Positions 18,514 to 27,434 are shown, counted from the first letter of the stretch. The stretch is DNA of 64,000 nucleotides from JBGTSJ01 sp041940305 (GCA_041940305.1 JBGTSJ010000013.1:1-64000), one strand, 5' to 3'. The notes: a model not told the origin generated them from the sequence alone. A program made the numbers and translations.

Positions 18514-20640
18514 TCAGGCCGGGACGAGTTCGGCCGTGCGGGCTGCGGCGGTTTTCGCGGCGTCGGCCGGATCGAAGACGTCTTCGGCCCGGACCATGTC
18601 AATCGGTTCGATGAAGATGTCGCCCGGGACTTCGCCGTAGCTGATGACCCCGAGGTCGGGCAGGGCGCGGACGACGGCCTGGCGCAGCGGGCGGCGGAGC
18701 GTGCGGTCGGTGAGGACGGCGATCTCCATCCGCTGCCGCATGGCCGACTGCCAATGCTGCGAGAGTGCGGCCAGCATCCGCTCGAGCGGCGCCGGGCCGA
18801 GCAGCAGCCGGCGGTCGCGGACGGACTCGCGCAGCTGCACCTCCAGCCGGGGATCGAGGATCAGCACGCGGAGCTTTCCGGATTCGTCGCGGAAGCGGTC
18901 GCAGATGGTGCGTCCCAGGTCCTCGCGGACGCGGACGATCAGTTCTTCGGGATCCTTGACCTGTCCGGCGTGATTGACGATGGACTCGAGGATCGCTGCC
19001 AGATCGGCGATCGACACTCGCTCCGAGATCAACTGCACGAGCACCTGGTGCAGGGCCCCCATGCGGATGACGTCGGGTTTGAGTTCGTCAACGACGGTCG
19101 GTGCGAAGGCCCGCACTTTGTCGAGCATCTTCTTGAGGTCTTCGCGCGTGAGGAGTTCGTGCGCATGCTTGCGGAGGACTTCCCCCAGATGCGTCGTGAG
19201 GACGCTCAGCGCATCGACGACGGTGTAGCCGGCCACTTCGGCGCGGCGGCGGACTTCCTGCGCGATCCAGACCGCGGGCAGGTCGAACGCCGGATCGCGC
19301 GTCGGCTCCCCTTCGATCGGGAACGAGACGGTTCCGGGATTCACGGCGAGCAGCGATTCCGTGCGCAGGTTGCCGCGGGCGATCTCGCGTCCCGAGATGA
19401 GGATGCGATACGCGTCCGGCTCCAGCTGCAGGTTGTCGCGGATGCGGACCGGCGGAATCCAGAGGCCGTTGGTTCGCGCGAAGTCGCGGCGCAGCGAGCC
19501 GATGCGCTCGGCGATGCCCTTGTTCCGCTGCGAGTGGACATGGGGGATCAGCTTGGCGCCGATTTCGAGTCCGACGCGATCGGCGAGCAGGAATTCATCC
19601 AACTGCTCTTCTTCAGTCGGCAGGGCCGGCTTGGCTTCGGCGGTTTCGGGATCGGCTGGAGGGGGCGCGGCGGCCTTGCGGGCTTCCCGCCGGACGTACC
19701 AGCCGAGACCGCCGGCCAGCGCGATGAACGGAATCTTGGGAAGTCCCGGGGTGAGGGCCAGCAGTCCGAGGACGGCGGCGCCGATCCCGAGCACCTTGTG
19801 ATTCGAGAACAACTGCCGGCCGATCTCATCCCCCAGGCTGTCCTCGGAGGTTGTCTTGGTGGTGAGAATACCGGCGGTGATCGCGATGATCAGGGCCGGG
19901 ATCTGTGAGATGAGGCCGTCGCCGACCGTGAGAACCGAGTACGTCTGCAGGGATGTGCCCAGTGACAGCCCGTGCGTGACGCCCATCAGCACGCCGCCGA
20001 GCAGATTGATGGCCGTGATGATCAGTCCGGCGATGGCGTCGCCGCGGACGAACTTGCTGGCACCGTCCATGGCTCCGTAGAACTCGGCCTCGCGGGCGAG
20101 CATCTGGCGGCGCTTGCGGGCTTCGCCTTCGTTGAGGATGCCGGCGTTGAGTTCGGCGTCGATCGCCATCTGCTTGCCGGGCATGGCGTCGAGGGTGAAG
20201 CGGGCCGCGACTTCCGAGATGCGGCCGGCGCCCTTGGTGATCACGATGAACTGGATGATGACCAGGATCAGAAACACGACGAGCCCGACGATCAGATTGC
20301 CGCCGACCACCATGCCGCCGAACGTCGAGACGATCTTGCCTGCGTTGCCGTCGAGAAGGATGAGCCGCGTCGTCGCGATGTTGAGCGACAGGCGGTAGAG
20401 CGTGAGCAGCAGGAGCAGCGAAGGGAATACAGAGAGGTCGAGGGCCTGGCGGGCGTTGAGCGTGACCAGCAGCAGGAGGACCGTGAGCGCGAGGTTGGTC
20501 GCCAGCAGCATGTCCAGCAGGATCGGCGGCAGCGGCACGAGCATCACCGCCAACACAACGATCAGCCCCGCCGACAGCAGCACTTCGGACTGCTGCAGCA
20601 ACGAGGTGTTGCCGTTGGGGATGGCGGGACGGGGGGGCAT
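18514..20640 (-). CDS. flhA: Flagellar type III export channel protein FlhA
   Basis: The product is 708 aa, the usual length. The N-terminal half has about eight membrane helices and the FHIPEP signature region (RISEVAARFTLDAMPGKQMA, AIDAELNAGILNEGEARKRR). The C-terminal half (from about 370) is the cytoplasmic ring domain that docks chaperone-substrate pairs. FlhA forms the nonameric export gate under the basal body. The start codon abuts a 270-bp heptamer-repeat block, and no ribosome site is visible, which is odd for an essential export gene. The start is the first Met of a typical N-terminus (LLQQSEVLLSAGLIVVLAVM). Confidence 0.95.
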   Translation of the reverse strand: MPPRPAIPNGNTSLLQQSEVLLSAGLIVVLAVMLVPLPPILLDMLLATNLALTVLLLLVTLNARQALDLSVFPSLLLLLTLYRLSLNIATTRLILLDGNAGKIVSTFGGMVVGGNLIVGLVVFLILVIIQFIVITKGAGRISEVAARFTLDAMPGKQMAIDAELNAGILNEGEARKRRQMLAREAEFYGAMDGASKFVRGDAIAGLIITAINLLGGVLMGVTHGLSLGTSLQTYSVLTVGDGLISQIPALIIAITAGILTTKTTSEDSLGDEIGRQLFSNHKVLGIGAAVLGLLALTPGLPKIPFIALAGGLGWYVRREARKAAAPPPADPETAEAKPALPTEEEQLDEFLLADRVGLEIGAKLIPHVHSQRNKGIAERIGSLRRDFARTNGLWIPPVRIRDNLQLEPDAYRILISGREIARGNLRTESLLAVNPGTVSFPIEGEPTRDPAFDLPAVWIAQEVRRRAEVAGYTVVDALSVLTTHLGEVLRKHAHELLTREDLKKMLDKVRAFAPTVVDELKPDVIRMGALHQVLVQLISERVSIADLAAILESIVNHAGQVKDPEELIVRVREDLGRTICDRFRDESGKLRVLILDPRLEVQLRESVRDRRLLLGPAPLERMLAALSQHWQSAMRQRMEIAVLTDRTLRRPLRQAVVRALPDLGVISYGEVPGDIFIEPIDMVRAEDVFDPADAAKTAAARTAELVPA

Positions 20641-20644
20641 GGTC

Positions 20645-20719
20645 GGGTAGTGGGTAGTGGGTAGTGAGTGGTGAGTGGTGGGTGGTGGGTGGTGAGTGGT
20701 CGGTTGTCGGTGGTCGGTG
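20645..20719. repeat. Heptanucleotide repeat GGGTAGT/GAGTGGT, about 10 units
   Basis: Ten successive 7-base units (three GGGTAGT, then GAGTGGT, GGGTGGT and CGGTNGT variants) begin 5 bases upstream of the flhA start codon. Confidence 0.9.
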
Positions 20720-20733
20720 CGAAGGGCTGTTGG

Positions 20734-20775
20734 ATCTGAGATTTGAGATCTGAAATTTCAGATTTCAGATTTCGA
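20734..20775. repeat. Heptanucleotide repeat ATTTCAG family, 6 units
   Basis: Units ATCTGAG, ATTTGAG, ATCTGAA, ATTTCAG, ATTTCAG, ATTTCGA. The same family occurs in uvrA at 13403-13440. Confidence 0.9.
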
Positions 20776-20800
20776 GTATGACACTCGCTCTGTGGGCAGC

Positions 20801-20891
20801 CTCTGACCTCTGATCTCTGACTTCTGACCTCTGACTTCTGACTTCCGATCTCTGACTTCTGATCTCTGACTTCTGACTTCTGACTTCTGAT
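20801..20891. repeat. Heptanucleotide repeat CTCTGAC/TTCTGAC, 13 units
   Basis: Thirteen contiguous units run from just after 20800 to 19 bases before the fliP stop. The reverse complement is the AGAGGTC family of the uvrA linkers (TCAGAGGTCAGAG). Confidence 0.95.
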
Positions 20892-20910
20892 CTCCTGCGG
20901 GCGCGTGTTG

Positions 20911-21591
20911 CTAACCGAAACTCATGGCGAGCGCGCGCATAATCAGTTCCCAGCCGTCGACGAGGACGAAGAGGAGGATCTTGAGCGGTGTTGAGACGAC
21001 GACGGGGGGCATCATCATCATGCCCAGGGACATCAGCACGACGGAGACGACGAGGTCCACGAGCAGGAACGGGATGTAGATGCAGAAGCCCATGATGAAT
21101 GAAGTCTTGAGCTCGCTGGTGATGAAGGCCGGAACGAGAATGCGGGCGGGGGTGTCGTCGGGCGTGGGGATCGAGGACACTTCCGCGAGTTCCATGAACA
21201 GCGCCACGTCCTGCTTGCGGGTCTGCCGCAGCATGAACTGTCGCAGTTCACCCCAGCCGGCCTCCCATGCCTGGAGGCCGGTGATCTGCTGCTGCATGTA
21301 GGGCGTGACGGCCTGCTGCTCGACCCGCTCGAAGGTCGGACCCATCGTGAACATCGTCAGGAACAAAGCCATCCCGATGATCACCGGGTTGGGCGGAATC
21401 TCCTGCGTCGACAGCGCCCGGCGCACGAACGACAGCACGATCACGATCCGGGTGAACGACGTGAGCGTGACCAGCAGCGACGACAGCAGCACCATGCCGC
21501 CGAGGAACAGCGCAACCTGCATCGGCGGAGCCAGGGTCTGAAACCCCTCCGTGCGGGTCACGTTGTCCACGAGTGTGGCGGCGTCGTTCAT
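20911..21591 (-). CDS. fliP: Flagellar type III export protein FliP
   Basis: The 226-aa product shows the FliP family pattern: TSFTRIVIVLSFVRRALSTQ near residue 45, PPNPVIIGMALFLTMFTMGP, then FITSELKTSFIMGFCIYIPF and VVSVVLMSLGMMMMPPVVVS. FliP builds the export gate with FliQ and FliR. No cleavable signal peptide like that of enteric FliP is obvious, only a short polar N-terminus. It follows fliO by 17 bases. fliQ, fliR and flhB, its usual neighbours, are replaced here by repeats. Confidence 0.95.
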   Translation of the reverse strand: MNDAATLVDNVTRTEGFQTLAPPMQVALFLGGMVLLSSLLVTLTSFTRIVIVLSFVRRALSTQEIPPNPVIIGMALFLTMFTMGPTFERVEQQAVTPYMQQQITGLQAWEAGWGELRQFMLRQTRKQDVALFMELAEVSSIPTPDDTPARILVPAFITSELKTSFIMGFCIYIPFLLVDLVVSVVLMSLGMMMMPPVVVSTPLKILLFVLVDGWELIMRALAMSFG

Positions 21592-21608
21592 GTTGGTTCG
21601 GTATCGCC

Positions 21609-22391
21609 TCAGGCGAAGGTGGTTGCGGCGACGGCGGCTGTCCGACGTGCCGGGGGATCGACTGCGTCGCCGTCCCCCTGCAATTCGACCAGTGAATCAA
21701 AGCTGTCCGGCAGGACGGTGACTCCCTTGAGACCCCCCGCATCCATCGCCACCAGCACGCGCTTTCCCTGAACGTCGAGAAGATGCACCTGGCAGCGCTG
21801 CGGCAGGGCGAGCGATTCGATGCGTCGCAGATTGTGTCCGGAACCTGCGGGCTGGCTCCGTTTGACCAGCCAGTGCCGCAGTCCCCACAGGCCGACGACG
21901 CAGACGGCCAGCACCAGTCCGGCCCCTTCGGCGAGTCCGCGGAGAGTGGCGCCGGCATCGACGCTCCCATCCGGCTCCGGCCATTCCAGTCGCGAGAGCG
22001 GTTCCGTGTCGGCGGACACTTCGCCGTCATTCGATGTCGCGTCCGCCGACTCGGCCGGTGTTTCCCAACTCGCGAGCTGCACGCCGGACGAACTGGAATC
22101 GGAGTAGAACGTCCGATCCGTCACCGAGAGCAACTCGGCCGGCTCACGGACCCGGAACGACCCGGCTGAGCCATCCTGCGCCAACGGGGCCAGCGGTCGT
22201 GCCGATTCCCGCCAGGGTTCGGGCTGTTGTCCCGGGATCGATTGCCCGGCGCGGAGAACCGTCCGCGCAGAATCGTCTGCTCCGCTCGGCGCAGCCAGCA
22301 ACGGAATGCAGGCCACGCAGGCCACCGTCCAGAGGGACCGGCGGCAAACGCGGCGACATCGTGCCGGGATGGGATTGCGGAGGGGACGCAT
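21609..22391 (-). CDS. fliO: FliO-like flagellar export accessory protein
   Basis: The 260-aa product has a signal-like N-terminus (SLWTVACVACIPLLAAPSGA), a long polar region and one membrane helix (GLVLAVCVVGLWGLRHWLV, about 158-176). A small cytoplasmic domain of the FliO/FliZ type follows (LRRIESLALPQRCQVHLLDV, RVLVAMDAGGLKGV). FliO helps FliP assemble. Position between fliN and fliP supports the call. It is longer than most FliO because of the periplasmic spacer. Confidence 0.8.
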   Translation of the reverse strand: MRPLRNPIPARCRRVCRRSLWTVACVACIPLLAAPSGADDSARTVLRAGQSIPGQQPEPWRESARPLAPLAQDGSAGSFRVREPAELLSVTDRTFYSDSSSSGVQLASWETPAESADATSNDGEVSADTEPLSRLEWPEPDGSVDAGATLRGLAEGAGLVLAVCVVGLWGLRHWLVKRSQPAGSGHNLRRIESLALPQRCQVHLLDVQGKRVLVAMDAGGLKGVTVLPDSFDSLVELQGDGDAVDPPARRTAAVAATTFA

Positions 22392-22415
22392 GAGACGTGT
22401 ATCGGAGGGGCGGCG

Positions 22416-22865
22416 TTACTTCTGAGGCTTGGCGGGGGCGGGAGGAGGCTTCTTGCTGGTCGATCGTGCGTCGGGAGAAGCCGGGACGTCGGCCCCTTCA
22501 ATGGCATCGATGCGGATGGCGTAGCGATCGTTCACGACGACGACTTCGCCCCGCGCCAGCCGCACGCCCTGGGCGACGAGTTCCACGGGCTGACTGATCA
22601 GGCGGTCCAGTTCCACGACCGCGCCCTTGTGCAGCTTGACGAGTTCTCCGATGGGGAGCGTCGCGCGGCCCAGCTCCACGCTGACGTTGACGGTGACGTC
22701 GAAGAAGCGCTGCAACGAGGCCATGCCTGCGGGGAGCGGGCTGACCTCCATCGCCGGAAAGTCGGCGCGATGGGCGACGACTTCATCAGCCGACGCAGCC
22801 GCTTCGTCGTGCTCGACGATCGACTGCAGTTGATCGGCCTGCGTTTCTTCCATGACTTCGGACAT
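22416..22865 (-). CDS. fliN: Flagellar motor switch protein FliN
   Basis: The product is 149 aa. The C-terminal 80 residues are the SpoA/FliN fold (FDVTVNVSVELGRATLPIGE, LVKLHKGAVVELDRLISQPV, RGEVVVVNDRYAIRIDAI), followed by a lysine/proline tail. FliN forms the bottom of the C-ring and takes part in direction switching and export. It lies 66 bases after fliM in the operon. Confidence 0.93.
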   Translation of the reverse strand: MSEVMEETQADQLQSIVEHDEAAASADEVVAHRADFPAMEVSPLPAGMASLQRFFDVTVNVSVELGRATLPIGELVKLHKGAVVELDRLISQPVELVAQGVRLARGEVVVVNDRYAIRIDAIEGADVPASPDARSTSKKPPPAPAKPQK

Positions 22866-22931
22866 GTCGCACCGTCGTGATTCGTGGGACGCTCAATCGC
22901 GCTCGCTGGGGGCGCGGCGAAACGCGCTGGA

Positions 22932-23810
22932 CTATGCGTCGAGGACTTCGTGCACCTGGAACGATTGACGCGGGCCGATGCGGCCAGGGAATCCAAGGAA
23001 CTTCGCTTCGCCGCAGACTTCGCCCACGATGGGGCGGTTAATCGGCTGATCGAGCACGATGACGTCTCCCACCTGCAGATCGGCGAGCTGCGACATCGGC
23101 AGCTGCGCCCCACCCAGGCGGATGTTGAGCGTCATGGCGAGCGTCCCGGCGAGTTGTTCCAGGTGCTCCGTGACGACCGTCACCGGTGTGGCCGCATCGC
23201 CGTCGGGCCATTCGTCGGTGACGAGCCGCGTGATGGCATCCTGCGGGACCAGCCAGATGCACTCGCTGGTCCCGTTCGGCCCCGTCAACCGGAAGCGTGA
23301 GACGAAGGCCGTGTCTCCCGGAGCGAACACGCGGCTGCGGGCGGGACGACGCTCCAGTTCTCCGACGCGGCAGGGGATCGATTCGCGTCCCGGCCAGGCC
23401 TCGCCGATGGCCCAGGCCAGTTCGGCGACCAGCAGTTGAGCCATCGACTCTTCAATGATCGTGAGGGGACGTGGTTCCTCGGGCGCTTCTTCGGTCATGC
23501 CGAGCATATCGGCCACGAGCGCGAGAAGGTGCGATTGCTCGAACACCCACAGAGTGGTCGCGGCGGGCTCGCCGAGCGCGAGCGTCATCCCGAATCCCGG
23601 GTCGGGCAGTTCCGCAATGACCTCCGCGAACGAGCAGACCTCGCAGGGCGCCGCCGACCACGTGACGGCATTCGCGAGGTACTTGCCCCAGCATTCGCCG
23701 GCGAGGGTGCCGATGCGGTCGTGCCACTGCGCAACGGGGCGCGGCACCGACGGCACGGCGTGCCGCGGCTTGCGAAAGTCCACCGGACGTACGTCCCGTG
23801 TCCCGGTCAT
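22932..23810 (-). CDS. fliM: Flagellar motor switch protein FliM lacking the CheY-binding N-terminus
   Basis: The product is 292 aa, shorter than the common 320-335. It has the middle CheC-like domain (from about 12: VDFRKPRHAV...) and a C-terminal SpoA domain (LGGAQLPMSQLADLQVGDVI, GEAKFLGFPGRIG). The N-terminal LSQxEIDALL motif that binds phosphorylated CheY in most FliM is absent. The start at 23810 overlaps the fliL stop as ATGA, so the missing N-terminus is unlikely to be a wrong start. Switching may use a different input or be absent. Confidence 0.9.
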   Translation of the reverse strand: MTGTRDVRPVDFRKPRHAVPSVPRPVAQWHDRIGTLAGECWGKYLANAVTWSAAPCEVCSFAEVIAELPDPGFGMTLALGEPAATTLWVFEQSHLLALVADMLGMTEEAPEEPRPLTIIEESMAQLLVAELAWAIGEAWPGRESIPCRVGELERRPARSRVFAPGDTAFVSRFRLTGPNGTSECIWLVPQDAITRLVTDEWPDGDAATPVTVVTEHLEQLAGTLAMTLNIRLGGAQLPMSQLADLQVGDVIVLDQPINRPIVGEVCGEAKFLGFPGRIGPRQSFQVHEVLDA

Positions 23811-24328
23811 TGGATATTGAATTCCTGGAAGAGCACTTCGTGAATGCGGTCGTACCCGTCGGGAAACAGGACGGTGTTAAAGTGGTCCTGAATCTCACGG
23901 CGGAGGCGGTTCTGTCCGGCGGCGCCGCGGATCTCTTCCATGTCCTTGTCGGACAGGTAGCTGAGCAGCCAGCTCTTGAGGACGGCGCGGCTGGCGTCGA
24001 CTTTCTGCGAAATCTCGAGCTGCTGGAGTTCATCCACCTGCAGCGTCATGCTCACGCGGAGGTACCGGTTCAGCCGCCCCTCATCGAGGTTCACGACGAC
24101 TTCGCCGAATTCGATGTACGCCGGACGCGACTGGGCGGCCCGGAGCGGCACGGCCGATTCGGGCGGCGCCTCCTCGACTTTCGGGGCCGGGCGCATGCTC
24201 TCCGGCAGGATGTACGGGGTGGCAAAGCCGACTCCGCCCGCAACCAGACCGACGCCGATCCACGCGAGCTTGCCCCCTTTCTTGGGGGCTGCTGCCTCGT
24301 CGTCGGGCGTTGTTTTGTCTTCCGCCAT
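23807..24328 (-). CDS. fliL: Flagellar basal-body protein FliL
   Basis: The 173-aa product has one membrane helix near residues 23-40 (LAWIGVGLVAGGVGFATPYI) and a periplasmic FliL domain (YIEFGEVVVNLDEGRLNRYL, SWLLSYLSDKDMEEIRGAAG, RREIQDHFNTVLFPDGYDRI, HEVLFQEFNIQ). FliL surrounds the stator. The start at 24328 is set by GGAGG 10-11 bases upstream; an in-frame ATG 9 bases earlier is too close to that site. It is the first gene seen in the operon. Confidence 0.9.
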   Translation of the reverse strand: MAEDKTTPDDEAAAPKKGGKLAWIGVGLVAGGVGFATPYILPESMRPAPKVEEAPPESAVPLRAAQSRPAYIEFGEVVVNLDEGRLNRYLRVSMTLQVDELQQLEISQKVDASRAVLKSWLLSYLSDKDMEEIRGAAGQNRLRREIQDHFNTVLFPDGYDRIHEVLFQEFNIQ

Positions 24329-24829
24329 CTTTCGCATTCCTCCCGGTCTCACGGCGCGCAATTCCCTGCGCCCGCGACACAGACGCTCATCGTTTAGGTT
24401 CGGCTGGAAGCTGTGCCGATCTTGAGGAATGATCCGATTTCGGGGACTGGAGAAGCGGGACTGAGTTTGCGGGCGGCGCTAACGGTCCTCATTCACTGCA
24501 GAATTCTCCCCGCTCCCGCACGAACTGCTGCAAATGCTGAAACAGCGAGATTGCGGGAGGTGGGTGGGTGGTGAGGGGCACATCAAAGCGTTGTTACAGC
24601 CCCTCATCCGGCCTATCGGCCACCTTCTCCCCGCTGGCACGCCGGTTGACATACGGGCGCTGCGCGCGGGGAGAAGGGCGCAAATGAACGCCTCGTGACC
24701 ATTCGCCCTCCACCATGTGTCGGGCGCCGCCCACTTTCCGGCCGTTGGCGGCATTCCCCTGAGTCGATTGACCGGCAACAATTGCCGTAGCGTGAGGGCC
24801 CCCTACATCCGTCGAGGACTGTGACACCG
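24329..24829. other. Divergent intergenic region with a palindromic element
   Basis: Between the flagellar operon and the hydrolase gene. It must carry both promoters; none is obvious by eye. The recognisable content is the palindromic repeat at 24596-24690. Confidence 0.5.
24596..24690. repeat. Intergenic palindromic repeat
   Basis: Perfect 12-base arms CCTTCTCCCCGC (24623-24634) and GCGGGGAGAAGG (24666-24677) flank a 31-base loop. A second small palindrome (GGCCTATCGGCC, 24610-24621) lies next to it. The layout (CCCTCATCCGGCC...) is of the dispersed REP-like type seen in many proteobacterial and planctomycete genomes. Not coding. Confidence 0.7.
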
Positions 24830-25903
24830 ATGCCGACCGAATCCTGTGCGGGCCTGAACCGCTGCTTTCTCGCGTCCTTCATGTGCATGCTGATCTGGGG
24901 TACGGCGGGCGTTGCCAACGCCGACGATGCCGTCGATGGAGAGCACGCCGCACGCGACACGCTCGCGCCGTCTCCGGACGAGAACGCCGATGCCCAGGCC
25001 TGCATCGACGTCCTGGCGTGGGAGCCGGGCGAGTTCACGGTCACCGTGCAGTCGCGGACGGACGCCGATTACGACGCCCTCGTCTCATTCCCCAGTCCAC
25101 GCCCCAGCGGCGATGAACTTAACGACCGAGTGACGATGGAGTGGTACGCTGCGCATGATGCGGGCCGCCCCGATGATGATCCGACCACGGATCGGGACGG
25201 CCCCGTCATTCGGGCCCCCGCCGTGCTGGTGATTCACGAATCCGGCTCGCGCATGGAAGCCGGACGAATGTTCGCCAAGTCGCTTCGCGGCAAGGGACTG
25301 CACACGTTCCTGATTCACCTCCCCTGGTACGGCGAGCGGCGCGGTAATCGACCGCGTCCCAAGAGCGCCGACTTCACCGCACTCATGCGGCAGGGCATCG
25401 CCGACGCGCGCCGCGCGCGGGACGCCATCGCAGCCGTGCCGCAGGTGGACGCCGACCTCATCGGCGTGCAGGGCACGAGCCTTGGGGGCTTCGTCGCCAC
25501 GCCCGCCGCCAGTCTCGACGGCTGCTTCGACCGCGTGTTCATCATGCTGGCCGGCGCCGACCTCTATGACATCATCCAGAACGGCGAAAAGGACACCGCC
25601 AAGCTGCGCGAGGAACTGGCGGAACTGGGAATTGAAGGGGAACAGTTGCGCGAATTGCTGCAGGTGGTCGAGCCGACCCGCATCGCCCACCGCCTCGACC
25701 CCGAGACGACGTGGATGTACATCGCCCGCGACGACGAGGTCGTTCCGCTCAAGAACGCCCGTCTGCTCGCGGAGACCGCCGGTCTCGACGCGTCCCACCG
25801 CGTCGAGACACCCGGCACCCATTACTCCGTGGTCATCTACTTCCCGTTCATCATCGACCACATGTCTAACCAGATGCAGCCGGTGATTCCGGAAGACAAG
25901 TAG
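24830..25903 (+). CDS. Secreted alpha/beta hydrolase
   Basis: The product is 357 aa from ATG 24830 (a GTG at 24821 is the alternative, nearer to a GAGGA). A signal peptide (CFLASFMCMLIWGTAGVANA) is followed by an alpha/beta hydrolase fold: VLVIHESGSRMEAG (oxyanion side), nucleophile elbow GVQGTSLGGF, acid MYIARDDEVVPL, and a late histidine in TPGTHYSVVIYF. This gives a Ser-Asp-His triad. Substrate unknown; likely a periplasmic or outer-face esterase or peptidase-like enzyme. It is monocistronic, with a hairpin 6 bases after the stop. Confidence 0.8.
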   Translation: MPTESCAGLNRCFLASFMCMLIWGTAGVANADDAVDGEHAARDTLAPSPDENADAQACIDVLAWEPGEFTVTVQSRTDADYDALVSFPSPRPSGDELNDRVTMEWYAAHDAGRPDDDPTTDRDGPVIRAPAVLVIHESGSRMEAGRMFAKSLRGKGLHTFLIHLPWYGERRGNRPRPKSADFTALMRQGIADARRARDAIAAVPQVDADLIGVQGTSLGGFVATPAASLDGCFDRVFIMLAGADLYDIIQNGEKDTAKLREELAELGIEGEQLRELLQVVEPTRIAHRLDPETTWMYIARDDEVVPLKNARLLAETAGLDASHRVETPGTHYSVVIYFPFIIDHMSNQMQPVIPEDK

Positions 25904-25909
25904 CCGGGA

Positions 25910-25937
25910 ACCGCCGTCAGAACCTGTAGACGGCGGT
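25910..25937 (+). terminator. Hairpin after the hydrolase gene
   Basis: A perfect 9-bp stem, ACCGCCGTC (25910-25918) and GACGGCGGT (25929-25937), lies 6 bases after the stop. No U-tract follows. Confidence 0.5.
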
Positions 25938-25985
25938 CTGTGACCCGGTCCACACCAGCCGGGTCGTCGAGCTTTCGCACGCTCG

Positions 25986-26043
25986 CCCGGCCTCACAGAG
26001 GCCGGCTACAGAGGCCCGGCGTCACAGAGGCCGGCTGCAGAGG
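25986..26043. repeat. Two-unit 29-bp tandem repeat
   Basis: Units at 25986-26014 and 26015-26043 differ at two bases; each contains CACAGAGGCCGGCT. The CCGGCCTC/GAGGCCGG part can fold as a hairpin. Confidence 0.75.
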
Positions 26044-26181
26044 TTTGGCGGAACTTCGGGTCATCCCGTGACCGAGACAGGGCGCTCAAGGCCCTGCGCA
26101 CGTCTTGACCTGTCCCGCCGATCCGGCTACACAGCCCCTCCCCTCTCGACCCATCCCTCCCGCCGCGCACGGACCGCGCTG

Positions 26182-27426
26182 ATGCTGCGCCGCTCGCTGA
26201 GCCTTTGCCCGCTCGCTGTCGCCCTCGCTGCGGCGATCGCGAACGTCGTGGCCGCCGCCGACCGCTCCGGATTGGAGGATCCGTTTCTAGCGAGTGAAGC
26301 GTACGACTCTCCGACCGCCGTCGTTCCGGTGGAGTATCAGATCGAAGAGCCGCGCCCGTCGGCCGCTCCGCGACAGTTGGAACCGGCAGGAACTGCCGAA
26401 CTCGGCACCGGCGACTTCGGGTCGCCGGAGCGTCAGGTCACTATCGAGACTTCGCATCCCAGTCTCTTCCCGGACGGCCGGCCCTACGCCGGATCGCCGC
26501 CGACCTATCCCGACGGCACCGTTCCCACGCAGTACCCGCTCGACGACAAAGCCTATCGCGGACTTCCGGAGGCGTATCCCGGCCCGTCGATGCCCCCTTC
26601 GGTGTGGGGGCCGCCGGTCGTCGCCGCGACGCCCGCCTATCCGTGCGACGGCCCCGATTGCCCTCCGACCGTTGGCTGGAAGTCCGCCAAAGCCTCGCTG
26701 ACCGGCGTCTTCGGCACCGGCGACTCGCTGGGCTTCTACACGCTCGACGTCCGCGGCACGCTCGAATCGGGACGACTGCCCGGCGTATTCGTCACGCCGC
26801 AGTTCGGCGTGCACTTCGTGGCCGGCCCCGACTCCACCGACCTCCCGTCACAGCTTTATGACGGGACTGTCGATCTCTCGCTCTACCGTCCCATCGGCGA
26901 TGCATGGCTGCTCAATTTCGCCGTGACGCCGGGCGTCTTCACGGACGGTGACAACCTCAGCTCCGATGCGTTCCGCCTCCTCGGCCGGCTCATGGGTTAC
27001 TACACCTATTCACCGACCTGCCAGTGGGCGCTCGGGATCGTCTACCTGGGCCGTGAGGACCTCCCCGTGCTGCCGGCGTTCGGAGTGGTTCTCACGCCGC
27101 GTGAAGACCTGCGGTTCGAACTGATGTTCCCCAAGCCGCGGCTCGCCTGGCGGCAGTACGCCAGTCCCGTCTACGAGCAGTGGGTCTACGTGACCGGTGA
27201 ATTGGGTGGCCAGTCGTGGGCCATCGAGCGGAACAACGGCGCGGAGGACGTCGCCACCTATCGCGACCTGCGGTTTGTTCTCGGCTGGGAGCGCAAGCGG
27301 ACCAGCGGGCGATCTTTGTACGTCGAAGGGGGCTACGTCTTCGGCCGCGAACTTGAGTACGACTCCAACGTTGGCAAGCTGTCCCCCGACGACACGGCTT
27401 TCCTTCGAGTCGGCGGCGCGTTCTGA
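26182..27426 (+). CDS. Probable outer-membrane beta-barrel protein (DUF6268-like)
   Basis: The product is 414 aa. The start at 26182 is chosen because it gives a clear signal peptide (MLRRSLSLCPLAVALAAAIA); the frame upstream has no such feature. Residues about 30-190 are a proline-rich, low-complexity spacer. Residues 200-414 alternate aromatic and polar residues as in transmembrane strands (LGFYTLDVRGTLESGRLPGV, LMGYYTYSPTCQWALGIVYL), ending in a strand closing with ...DDTAFLRVGGAF, a C-terminal Phe typical of barrel proteins. The likeness to the planctomycete DUF6268 family is from memory. Cargo unknown. Confidence 0.65.
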   Translation: MLRRSLSLCPLAVALAAAIANVVAAADRSGLEDPFLASEAYDSPTAVVPVEYQIEEPRPSAAPRQLEPAGTAELGTGDFGSPERQVTIETSHPSLFPDGRPYAGSPPTYPDGTVPTQYPLDDKAYRGLPEAYPGPSMPPSVWGPPVVAATPAYPCDGPDCPPTVGWKSAKASLTGVFGTGDSLGFYTLDVRGTLESGRLPGVFVTPQFGVHFVAGPDSTDLPSQLYDGTVDLSLYRPIGDAWLLNFAVTPGVFTDGDNLSSDAFRLLGRLMGYYTYSPTCQWALGIVYLGREDLPVLPAFGVVLTPREDLRFELMFPKPRLAWRQYASPVYEQWVYVTGELGGQSWAIERNNGAEDVATYRDLRFVLGWERKRTSGRSLYVEGGYVFGRELEYDSNVGKLSPDDTAFLRVGGAF

Positions 27427-27434
27427 GGTTGGAG

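Noticed and set aside
18505..19908. 467-aa plus-strand open frame opposite flhA
   Set aside because: Antisense to the conserved FlhA cytoplasmic domain; no recognisable motif.
20801..20891. CRISPR array
   Set aside because: The repeats are 7 bp and contiguous, with no spacers and no cas genes in the window.
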